From positions 523,443 to 587,442 of the forward strand of contig NZ_JACSQJ010000002.1 in NCBI RefSeq assembly GCF_014836665.1: a DNA stretch of 64,000 bases, given 5' to 3'. This document shows positions 45,910 through 56,082 of the stretch, piece by piece. The first letter of the stretch is position 1. Each line of letters starts with the position of its first letter. Position numbers and translations under genes: made by a program. The stretch comes from Luteimonas colneyensis (GTDB taxonomy: Bacteria > Pseudomonadota > Gammaproteobacteria > Xanthomonadales > Xanthomonadaceae). The notes beneath the pieces were generated by a model. That model searched no databases. It was not told the DNA's origin and saw nothing but the letters and a program-made list of their open reading frames with translations.

Positions 45910-47736
45910 ATGAAGCGATCCCGCAAGAACCGCCACGCCTGGCCGCTGTGCGCGGCCTGGCTGCTGATGTGCGCGTGGCTGCCGTCGATGGCGGCCGACG
46001 ATGTCGAAGCCCGGCTCCGCGGGCTGATGGCCGAGCACGAAACCGTGGGCCTGGCGGTGGTCGTGGCCAGGGACAACGCCATCGTCTACCGCGGCAGCTT
46101 CGGCTGGAAGAACCTCGAGGCGAAGGTTCCGCTGGAAGCCGACGACCTGTTCCGCATCGCCTCGATCTCCAAGTCGTTCGCGGCCACCTCGGTGATGCAG
46201 CTGGTGGAGCAGGGCCGGCTGTCGCTGGACGACGATGCCGGCGACCTGATCGGTTTCCCTGTGCGCAACCCGGCCTTCCCCGACCGGCCGATCACCCTGC
46301 GGATGCTGCTCGACCACACCTCGTCGATCACCGACGGGCCGAGCTACGGCAATCTCGACGTCATCGACCCCGGCGCCGGCGGCGCGTGGCGCGACAGCTA
46401 TGCCGACCGTGCGCCCGGCGAGCGCTACGAGTACTCCAACCTCGCCTACAACATGGTGGGGACGATCGTGGAGCGGGTGTCGGGCGAGCGCTTCGACGCC
46501 TACGTGCGGCGGCATGTGTTCGAGCCGCTCGGGCTCGAGGGCGGTCACCTGGTGGACGCGCTGGACGCGGAGCGCTTCGCCCGCATCTACCGCTGGCGCG
46601 ACGGCGAGGGCTTCGTGCGCTCGGACGCGGCCTATGCGCCGCTGGGCGAGCGCCTGCAGCACTACGTGCAGGGCCGCGACGCGCCGATGTTCTCGCCCAC
46701 CGGCGGCGTCAAGATCTCGGCACCTGACCTGGCCCGCTACATGCTGATGCACATGAACCAGGGCGAGTGGGACGGCGTGCGCGTCATCGCCCCCGCCAGC
46801 GCGAAGGCGATGCAGGCGGCGACGGTCGCCATCGATGACGACTCCGCCTATGGCCTGGCCCTGAGCACGGAACGTGCGCTGGTGCCGGGCGTCGTCCTCA
46901 CCGGCCACACCGGATCCGCCTACGGCCTGTACAGCTCGATGTTCTTCGACGCGGAGAAGAAGTACGGCTTCGTGGTGATCACCAACGGCAGCCGCGGGGA
47001 GGAGGCGTTCCGCACCGCGGTCAACCGGGCGCTGCACGAGCATTTCATCGCCGATCCCGCAGCGGAGCCGGCGGCCGCGGCCGCGCCAGTCGTGTCCGAC
47101 GCGGCCACCAGGGCCGAGGCCGGCCTGGTCGACATCCGCGAGCTGGTGCCCGACATCTCGCAGTCGATCGCCTACGCCGGCAGCGACAATTTCGTCGGTG
47201 CGCCGGTGGACGGCTACGAAGCGCCACGCTGCTGGCTGAAGCGCGACGCCGCCGAGGCGCTGGCGCGGGTCGACGCGGCCCTGCGCCCGCGTCAGCTGCG
47301 CCTGCACGTCTTCGATTGCTACCGGCCGGCGCGCGCGGTGGCGCACTTCATGCGCTGGGTGGAGGACGCCGACGACCTGGCCACCAAGGCCACGCACTAT
47401 CCCGACCTGGACAAGCCGCAGCTGCTGGAGGGCTACATCGCGCCGGTGTCCGGCCACAGCCGCGGCGGCACCGTCGACCTCACCCTGCTGCGCTGCGACG
47501 CCGACGGAAACGACTGCGAGCCGCTGGACATGGGCACCGGCTTCGACTTCTTCGGCACCCGCGCCAACACGGATTCGCCCGACGCCAGCCCGGGGCAGCG
47601 CGCCAACCGCCAGCTGCTGGTGGAGGCGATGAAGGACGGGGGGTTCCACAACCACCCGATGGAATGGTGGCATTACACCTTCGCCACCAGCCCGGACTCC
47701 GCGCCCGGACCGCTGTACGACGTCCCGGTGCGCTGA
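45910..47736 (+). CDS. Serine beta-lactamase-like hydrolase fused to VanX-type D,D-dipeptidase
   Basis: A 608-residue exported protein with two enzyme domains. Residues about 30-380 are a class C beta-lactamase/D-aminopeptidase-like domain with SISK (Ser85, Lys88), YSN (175-177) and HTG (333-335). After a Pro/Ala linker, residues about 400-608 match the M15D D-Ala-D-Ala dipeptidase VanX/DdpX: SGHSRGGTVDLTL (His516, Asp523) and EWWH (Glu585, His588) as zinc and catalytic residues. It should act on D-amino-acid-containing peptides in the periplasm. GGAGGAACC precedes the ATG; 76 bp after the receptor, probably one operon. Confidence 0.92.
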   Translation: MKRSRKNRHAWPLCAAWLLMCAWLPSMAADDVEARLRGLMAEHETVGLAVVVARDNAIVYRGSFGWKNLEAKVPLEADDLFRIASISKSFAATSVMQLVEQGRLSLDDDAGDLIGFPVRNPAFPDRPITLRMLLDHTSSITDGPSYGNLDVIDPGAGGAWRDSYADRAPGERYEYSNLAYNMVGTIVERVSGERFDAYVRRHVFEPLGLEGGHLVDALDAERFARIYRWRDGEGFVRSDAAYAPLGERLQHYVQGRDAPMFSPTGGVKISAPDLARYMLMHMNQGEWDGVRVIAPASAKAMQAATVAIDDDSAYGLALSTERALVPGVVLTGHTGSAYGLYSSMFFDAEKKYGFVVITNGSRGEEAFRTAVNRALHEHFIADPAAEPAAAAAPVVSDAATRAEAGLVDIRELVPDISQSIAYAGSDNFVGAPVDGYEAPRCWLKRDAAEALARVDAALRPRQLRLHVFDCYRPARAVAHFMRWVEDADDLATKATHYPDLDKPQLLEGYIAPVSGHSRGGTVDLTLLRCDADGNDCEPLDMGTGFDFFGTRANTDSPDASPGQRANRQLLVEAMKDGGFHNHPMEWWHYTFATSPDSAPGPLYDVPVR

Positions 47737-47771
47737 GTGCCCGCATTGCGCTGCGCGTCCTGCCCGTGGCT

Positions 47772-48965
47772 TCAGCCGAAGACGTTGATGAAGCCGGTGA
47801 TGATCAGCGCATTGCTGAAGTCGATGAAGAACGCACCCACCAGCGGCGCGACCAGGAAGGCGCGCGGCGCCGCGCCGTAGCGCTCGACCAGCGTCCGCAT
47901 CACCGCCATCGCGTTCGCCGTGGTGCCGAGCATGAAGCCGATGAAGCCGCCGCCCATCACCGCGGCGTCGTAGTCGCGGCCCATCATCCGGAACACCACC
48001 AGGCAGAAGGCCGCCACCATCGCCACCTGCAGCCCCAGGTTCACCAGCAGCGGCAGCGCCAGGCCGGCCAGCTCCCACAGCTTGAGGTTCATCAGCGCCA
48101 CCGACAGGAACAGCGCCAGGCAGACGTTGCCGATCAGGTCGGTGGTCGGCACCGACATGCCGATCCAGCCGGTGGCGTCGTCGATGTTGCGGATCAGCGC
48201 GCCGACCAGCATCGCGCCGACGTAGGCGGGCAGGGTGATGCCGGTGGCCGAGATCAGTCCGCTCACCCAGCTGCCGAGCCACATGGCCACCAGGATCACC
48301 ACGATGCTCTTCAGGGCGCCGTACTCGCGCTGGGCCTCGGTCAGCGCCGGCGTGGCGACGGCATCGTCGGGAGCGTCATGGTCCTGCGGGCGCGTGGACA
48401 CCAGCCCGAAGCGGCGGATCAGCACGGTGATCACCGGGCCGCCGATCAGGCCGCCCAGCACGATGCCGGACATCGCGGCCGCCACCGCGATCGACTCGGC
48501 GCCCTCGACGCCGGCGGCCTCGAACAGCGGCGCGAACGCCAGTCCGGTTGCGGGCCCGCCCGTGAGCGTGGTCGAGCCGGCCAGCACGCCGAACAGCGGA
48601 TGCAGGTCGAAGCCGACCGCCACCGCCATGCCCAGCAGGTTCTGAGCCACCGCAAAGACCGTGGCGAGCGCCAGGAACACCAGCACCTGCCTGCCGCTGA
48701 TCTTCAGCAGGCGCAGGCTGGCGTTGACGCCGATGGTGGTGAAGAACGCGATCATCAGCGGGCCCTGCAGGCTGGTGTCGAGCTCGAACAGCGTCGCCCC
48801 GCGGTCGTGCGCGATCCAGGCGGCGATCGCGAACACCAGTCCGCCGATCACCGGCGGCGGCAGGTTGTAGCGCCCGAGCACGGGAACCGCGCGGCACAGC
48901 GCATAGCCCAGGAACAGGGCGATGCCGGCAAGGGCGAGGGTCTGGACGGCGTCGAGTTGCAGCAT
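47772..48965 (-). CDS. gltS: Sodium/glutamate symporter GltS
   Basis: A 397-residue transporter of the ESS (GltS) family with about ten helices and two inverted repeats, each with a Gly-rich re-entrant loop (STTLTGGPATGLAFAP and GGGFIGFMLGTTANAMA). It imports glutamate with Na+; E. coli GltS accepts D-glutamate as well. AGGAG five bases upstream fixes the ATG over an adjacent GTG. It converges on the VanX fusion and leads into the D-glutamate genes on the same strand. Confidence 0.93.
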   Translation of the reverse strand: MLQLDAVQTLALAGIALFLGYALCRAVPVLGRYNLPPPVIGGLVFAIAAWIAHDRGATLFELDTSLQGPLMIAFFTTIGVNASLRLLKISGRQVLVFLALATVFAVAQNLLGMAVAVGFDLHPLFGVLAGSTTLTGGPATGLAFAPLFEAAGVEGAESIAVAAAMSGIVLGGLIGGPVITVLIRRFGLVSTRPQDHDAPDDAVATPALTEAQREYGALKSIVVILVAMWLGSWVSGLISATGITLPAYVGAMLVGALIRNIDDATGWIGMSVPTTDLIGNVCLALFLSVALMNLKLWELAGLALPLLVNLGLQVAMVAAFCLVVFRMMGRDYDAAVMGGGFIGFMLGTTANAMAVMRTLVERYGAAPRAFLVAPLVGAFFIDFSNALIITGFINVFG

Positions 48966-49012
48966 GGACACTCCTTTTCGGGGTCACGTCGCCCGCAGCG
49001 GGCGGGCGACGT

Positions 49013-50680
49013 TCAGGGGCAGGTGCCCGGCGGTGGACGATGCTGCAGCACCCGTCCCGGAAGGTCATGTGTCGCAAGGCCCGTGTCGATCATCGCCACG
49101 CCGTTGACCAGCAGGTGGACGACGCCTTCCGACAGCAGGTGCGGCTGCACGTAGTCGGCCTTCGGCGCGTAGGCGTCGGGGTCGAACACCAGCACGTCGG
49201 CGTAGTGGCCTGCGCGCAGGAAGCCGCGGCCTTCGAGGCCGAAGGTGGTGGCGGTCAGCCCGGTCGAGCGGTGGATGAAGGCCGCCAGGTCGATCACCTG
49301 GTCCTGCACCACGAAGCGCGCGTACTTTTCGGGAAACGTCGCGTGCTGGCGCGGATGGCCGTCGCCGCCGTCGGACGCGGTCAACACCCAGGGCTGGCGC
49401 ATGAACAGGTCGACGTCGTCGCGGCGCATGTTGAACGAGGCGATCCGCTGCGCCGAGCCGATGCGTCCGGTCCCGCCCTCGCGGATGATGCGCAGCGCGG
49501 CCTCGACCGGGTCGAGGCCTTCGGCATCCGCGAACGCCTGCAGCGTGAGCGCGCTCCACCGCCAGCCGCTTCCGGTCATCAGGATCGCCTCGGCGCCGCC
49601 GCGGCGCTGCAGGTTGTCGGCCATTTCCCGGCGGATGCGGGCGGCGGTCGCGGGATCGTCCAGCCGCGCGAACAGCGCGGCGCGCCCGCCATCCACCGCC
49701 CAGCGCGGCAGTACCGCGGCGCCCAGGCTGGTGGACGACGCCAGCCAGGGGTACTGGTCGGCGGTCACCTGCTGGCCTTCGGCCCGCGCGCGTTCGATGC
49801 GCGCGATGACTTCGCCCGCACTGCCGTGGACGTCGGCCCCCAGCGCCTTGATGTGGGCGATGTGCACGGGCAGCCCGGCGCGCCGGCCGATGTCCAGCAC
49901 CTCCTCGATCGAGCCCATCAGGCCCAGCGAATAGCTCGACTCGTCGCGCTGGTGGGTGTCGTAGACGCCGCCGCGGATCGCCGCCTCGCGCGCAAGCGCG
50001 ACCACCTCGTCGGTGGAGGCGAAGCTCTGCGGCGCGTAGAACAGGCCCGCGGACAGGCCGAAGGCGCCCTCGCACATCGCGCCGGCGACCAGGCCGCGCA
50101 TGCGTGCCAGTTCGTCCGCGTCCGGCGCGCGCGCGTCGTCGCCCAGCACGCGGCGGCGCACCGGGCCCAGGCCGACGTAGGCGGCGACGTTGGTGCCGGT
50201 GCCCGCGGCCTCGAGCCTGGCGCGGTCCGCGGCGATGTCCGGCGTGCCGCCGCCGTCGATGCCGATGAAGATCGTGCTCACGCCCTGGTGCAGCCAGGGC
50301 AGCAGGCGGCGCATCGCCGGCTCGGTCGAGCGCAGATAGGTGTCGGGATGCGTATGCGGGTCGATGAGGCCCGGCGACACCACCAGGCCGGTGGCGTCGA
50401 GCTCGCGCGCGGCGCGGTAGCGCTGGCGCAGGCCGGGGCCGACCTCGAGGATGCGGTCGCCGCGGATCGCGACGTCGGCGATGCGGCCCGGCCCGTCGCT
50501 GCCGTCGAACAGCAGGCCGCCGTGGATCAGGATGTCGGCTTCGGCCAGCGGTGTCGCCGCCGGCGTGACGGTCGCGCAACCCGCGAGCAGCAGCAGGCCG
50601 GGCAGGCAGCGCGCCAGCCGCGGCAGGCGCAGGGAATGCGGTGCGCGAGGGCGGGCCTGTCCTGCACCACCACGCCTCAT
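49013..50680 (-). CDS. N-acyl-D-amino-acid deacylase, lipoprotein
   Basis: A 555-residue amidohydrolase of the D-aminoacylase family, with a lipobox (LLLLAGCATV). Signatures: DILIHGGLLFDGSDGPGR, metal site PGLIDPHTHPDTY, GFDTH-type THQRDESSY, HIAHIKALGADVHG, and VLTASDGGDGHPRQHATFPE. It frees D-amino acids (for example D-glutamate) from N-acyl forms outside the cytosol. Its ATG overlaps the stop of the epimerase gene upstream, so the two are coupled. Confidence 0.92.
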   Translation of the reverse strand: MRRGGAGQARPRAPHSLRLPRLARCLPGLLLLAGCATVTPAATPLAEADILIHGGLLFDGSDGPGRIADVAIRGDRILEVGPGLRQRYRAARELDATGLVVSPGLIDPHTHPDTYLRSTEPAMRRLLPWLHQGVSTIFIGIDGGGTPDIAADRARLEAAGTGTNVAAYVGLGPVRRRVLGDDARAPDADELARMRGLVAGAMCEGAFGLSAGLFYAPQSFASTDEVVALAREAAIRGGVYDTHQRDESSYSLGLMGSIEEVLDIGRRAGLPVHIAHIKALGADVHGSAGEVIARIERARAEGQQVTADQYPWLASSTSLGAAVLPRWAVDGGRAALFARLDDPATAARIRREMADNLQRRGGAEAILMTGSGWRWSALTLQAFADAEGLDPVEAALRIIREGGTGRIGSAQRIASFNMRRDDVDLFMRQPWVLTASDGGDGHPRQHATFPEKYARFVVQDQVIDLAAFIHRSTGLTATTFGLEGRGFLRAGHYADVLVFDPDAYAPKADYVQPHLLSEGVVHLLVNGVAMIDTGLATHDLPGRVLQHRPPPGTCP

Positions 50681-51687
50681 GCGCTGAGCGCGTCCGTTGC
50701 GCGCGTGCCGCCACCCCACAGCTCCGGCGCGGGCGGCTGCAGCCGGCCGTCGCGCATGGCCACGCCACCGGCGTGGTCGTTCCGCAGCCACAGCGGGCCG
50801 TCGAGGTCGACGAATTCGGCGTGGCGGGCCACGTGCCACGCCGGCGCGATGGACAGCGAGGAGCTGATCATGCAGCCGACCATGATCCCGAAGCCCTGCG
50901 CGCGCGCCGCGTCCAGCAGCTCGAGAGCTCCGGTGAGGCCACCGGTCTTGTCGAGCTTGATGTTGACCACCTGGTAGCGCCCGCGCAGGCGCGGCAGGTC
51001 GTCGGCGGTGTGGCAGGACTCGTCGGCGCACAGGCGCGCCACCGGCTCGAAGCCGAGCAGGGCGTCGTCCTCGCCGGCCGGCAGCGGCTGCTCGACCAGG
51101 TCGACGCGCGCTTCGGCCAGCACCGGCTGCATCGCCCGCAGCAGGTCGAAGCTCCAGCTTTCGTTGGGATCGACGATCAGCCGCGCCGCGGGCAGCACGT
51201 CGCGCACGGCGCGGATCTGCGCCGCGGGATCGGATGCGTCGACCTTGATCTTCACCAGGTCGAGATGGGCGAGCGCGCGCGCGGCCGCGGCCATGCGCTC
51301 CGGTGCGTCGAGGCCCACGGTCTGCGCGCACGCCAGCGGCGGCAGTGCACCGGGCTGGCCCAGCAGCGACTGCACCGGCAGGCCCTGCTGCCGCGCCTCC
51401 AGGTCCCACAGCGCGCAGTCGAGCGCATTGCGGGCCGCGCCCGGCGACAGCAGCTCGCGCAGTCCGCGCCGGTCCAGCCCGCCGGCGATGGCCGACGACA
51501 GCAGCGCGGCCTGCGCGGTCACCGAGTCCACGGTCTCGCCATAGCGCGCGTAGGGCATCGATTCGCCGCGTCCGCTGAAGCCGCCGCGGTGGATGGTCGC
51601 CACGACGACCTCGGCCGAGGTGCGCACGCCGCGCGAGATCCGGAACGGCGTCGCCAGCGCGTGGCTGGCGTGCGCGAGGCTCAGCAC
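50677..51687 (-). CDS. dgcA: Enolase-superfamily epimerase (N-acetyl-D-glutamate racemase / L-Ala-D/L-Glu epimerase type)
   Basis: A 336-residue muconate-lactonising-type enzyme. The active-site set is visible: KIKVD (catalytic Lys), VDPNESW, LVEQPLP and ADES (three metal ligands), and NIKLDKTGGL (second Lys), with the C-terminal GCMISSSLSIAPA. It could act on L-Ala-D-Glu or, given the coupled DUF1611 gene, convert N-acetyl-D-glutamate to the L form as DgcA does. The GTG start overlaps the DUF1611 stop by seven bases; no nearer ATG exists. Confidence 0.88.
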   Translation of the reverse strand: MLSLAHASHALATPFRISRGVRTSAEVVVATIHRGGFSGRGESMPYARYGETVDSVTAQAALLSSAIAGGLDRRGLRELLSPGAARNALDCALWDLEARQQGLPVQSLLGQPGALPPLACAQTVGLDAPERMAAAARALAHLDLVKIKVDASDPAAQIRAVRDVLPAARLIVDPNESWSFDLLRAMQPVLAEARVDLVEQPLPAGEDDALLGFEPVARLCADESCHTADDLPRLRGRYQVVNIKLDKTGGLTGALELLDAARAQGFGIMVGCMISSSLSIAPAWHVARHAEFVDLDGPLWLRNDHAGGVAMRDGRLQPPAPELWGGGTRATDALSA

Positions 51688-52730
51688 GGCACCGCGCCCA
51701 GCAGGCGGTCGACGATCCGGGCCACGCCGTCGCGCACCGGATCCTGTGCCGGCAGGCCGAGCAGGTCCTCGGCGTCGCGGCAGGCGCGCGCGGCCGCGGC
51801 CGGATCGAGCTTCGAGGTGTTCAGCGCCAGGCCCACCGCCACCACGCCCGGGCTGGTCAGCCGCGCGGCGGCGAGGTTGGCCTCCAGCGTTTCCGTCAGG
51901 TCCGGCAGCGGGTAGTGCGGCAGGCCGCGCATGTGCGGGCGCCCCGGCTCGTGGCACAGCACCAGCGCATCCGGCTGCGCGCCGTGCAGCAGGCCCAGCG
52001 ACACGCCCGCGTACGAGGGATGGAACAGCGAGCCCTGGCCCTCGATCAGGTCCCAGCCGCCGTCATGGCGCTCGGGCGACAGCCATTCGATGCCGCCGGA
52101 GATGAAGTCGGCGACGACCGCGTCGATCGGGATGCCGCGCCCGGCGATGAAGATGCCGGTCTGGCCGGTGGCCCGGAAATCGGCGGCCAGGCCACGGGCG
52201 CGCATTTCCGCTTCCAGCGCCAGCGTGGCGTACATCTTGCCGGTGGAGCAGTCCGTGCCCACGGTGAGCAGGCGGCGACCGGCGCGCGGCAGGCCGTTGC
52301 CGACCGGCGTGGACGGTGGCGTGCGGGCATCGAACAGATGGCGGCCGTTGCGGCGCGCGGCCTCGACGATCCGCGGATGCGAGGCCAGGCGCTCGTGCAG
52401 GCCGGACGCGACGTTCATGCCGGCGTCCAGCGCCGCCACGATGTCGGCGATCGCCTCGGCGCCCAGGCGTCCGCCGGCGTTGGCCACGCCGACGATCATG
52501 GTGTTCGCGCCGGCGGCGCGGGCCTGGGCGAAGTCCATGTCCGGCACGTGCACGCTGGTCCGGCACTCAGGACCGCGGAGCTGGCCCACGCACCACTCCG
52601 GGCGGAACTGCACCAGGCCGCGCGCGGTCTTCGCGGCCAGGTCGTCCGGCGCGTTCCCCAGGTACAGCAGGAAGGGCGGCGGCCAGTGCGAAGCGTCGGC
52701 GGGAACATCGGTGGACATGGTGGGGTGCAT
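51681..52730 (-). CDS. dgcN: DUF1611 family D-glutamate N-acetyltransferase candidate
   Basis: A 349-residue protein of the DUF1611 family with a P-loop (GTDCSTGKMYATLALE), RATGQTGIFIAGRGIPIDAV and EGQGSLFHPSYAGVSLGLLHG, the conserved family core. In the DgcN-DgcA pathway a DUF1611 protein acetylates D-glutamate and the partner epimerase racemises the product to N-acetyl-L-glutamate. This pair is fused by overlapping stop and start, as expected for that pathway. The start may be this ATG (MHPTM) or the one four codons later (MSTDVP). Confidence 0.85.
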   Translation of the reverse strand: MHPTMSTDVPADASHWPPPFLLYLGNAPDDLAAKTARGLVQFRPEWCVGQLRGPECRTSVHVPDMDFAQARAAGANTMIVGVANAGGRLGAEAIADIVAALDAGMNVASGLHERLASHPRIVEAARRNGRHLFDARTPPSTPVGNGLPRAGRRLLTVGTDCSTGKMYATLALEAEMRARGLAADFRATGQTGIFIAGRGIPIDAVVADFISGGIEWLSPERHDGGWDLIEGQGSLFHPSYAGVSLGLLHGAQPDALVLCHEPGRPHMRGLPHYPLPDLTETLEANLAAARLTSPGVVAVGLALNTSKLDPAAAARACRDAEDLLGLPAQDPVRDGVARIVDRLLGAVPC

Positions 52731-52937
52731 CCTGTGCGGCCCGGAGCGGGCAGGGGTGGGGCCCCATCTTCTGCCCTCCACCGGAGGGCCGCCATTGAAA
52801 AGATGCCCTCCGCGCATAACCCGGGGTTATGGCGGCGCATACGCCGCGCGCGGGCCATCGCTGCGTTCCGGAGCCGTCCGGGACCGCGCGCGGATAACGA
52901 CTAGAATGGCCTGCCCGCCCGAACCGCAGCCCCGACC

Positions 52938-55273
<2,336 letters not shown>

Positions 55274-55277
<4 letters not shown>

Positions 55278-55639
55278 TCGCCCGCGGCCGCGGCCGCGAG
55301 TGGCCGCGCCAGCTGGAGCAGGCGCGGCATGTCGTCCTTCAGCACCACCGCGTCGGTGCCGGAGACGTCCTCGCCGCCGTGCAGGGCGCCGGTCAGGAAG
55401 ACGAAGCGCGCCGCCGGCACGCGTGCGCGCACCGCGGCCACGGCCTCGGGCCCGGACCAGCCGGGCAGGTTCATGTCGCAGAGGACGAGCTGCGGGACGA
55501 AGCCGTCCAGCGCCGCGTCGAGCTCGCGCTGGTGGCACAGGCGGCGGCAATCGATGTCGAGCCCGCCGTCGCGCAGGGCGAATTCCGTGAGCTCGGCGTC
55601 GTCGCGCGAGTCGTCGACGATGAGCACGCGGAGCGCCAA
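55274..55639 (-). CDS. Response regulator, receiver domain only
   Basis: A 121-residue CheY-like receiver with acidic pocket (VDDSRDD), phosphoacceptor Asp55 in LVLCDMNLPG, Thr in FLTGAL and Lys in VVLKDDM. There is no output domain. It begins two bases after the end of the other receiver gene, the last gene of a kinase-receiver-receiver operon, and its stop overlaps the maeB stop region on the other strand. Confidence 0.92.
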
Positions 55640-55641
55640 GC

Positions 55642-56082
55642 TCAGCCCTCGCTCGGGGCTTCGTTGAGCACGGCCCAGAACTTGCCCAGGGTGCGCACGG
55701 CCTCGAAGAACTGGTCGACGTCGACCGGCTTGACCACGTAGGCGTTCACGCCCAGGTCCCAGCTGCGGGCCAGGTCGTTCTCCTCGCGCGACGACGACAG
55801 GATCACCACGGGCATGCGCCGGAGCGACTCGTGCCTGCGCAGCTCGGTCAGGACCTCGAGGCCGTCCATGCGCGGCATCTTGATGTCGAGCAGCAGCACG
55901 GCCGGATCGCCCTCGGGGCGGTCGGCGAAGCGGCCGCGGCGGAGCAGGTAGTCCAGCGTCTCGACGCCGTCCTCCACGTGGACGATCGGATTGGCAAGGT
56001 GGGCGTCGCGCAGCGCGTCGATCGCCATCTCGGCGTCGTGGGGGCTGTCTTCTGCCAGCAGGATGGTGCGGATCGCGCTCAT
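55642..56082 (-). CDS. Response regulator, Rcp1-like receiver
   Basis: A 146-residue receiver-only protein of the Rcp1 type that partners phytochrome-like kinases: LLAEDSPHDAEMA, phosphoacceptor Asp66 in VLLLDIKMPRMDG, VILSSSREENDL and AYVVKPVDVDQF. Its ATG overlaps the kinase stop (ATGA), so the two proteins are coupled and probably cognate. No DNA-binding domain is present, so the output is protein-protein. Confidence 0.93.
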   Translation of the reverse strand: MSAIRTILLAEDSPHDAEMAIDALRDAHLANPIVHVEDGVETLDYLLRRGRFADRPEGDPAVLLLDIKMPRMDGLEVLTELRRHESLRRMPVVILSSSREENDLARSWDLGVNAYVVKPVDVDQFFEAVRTLGKFWAVLNEAPSEG

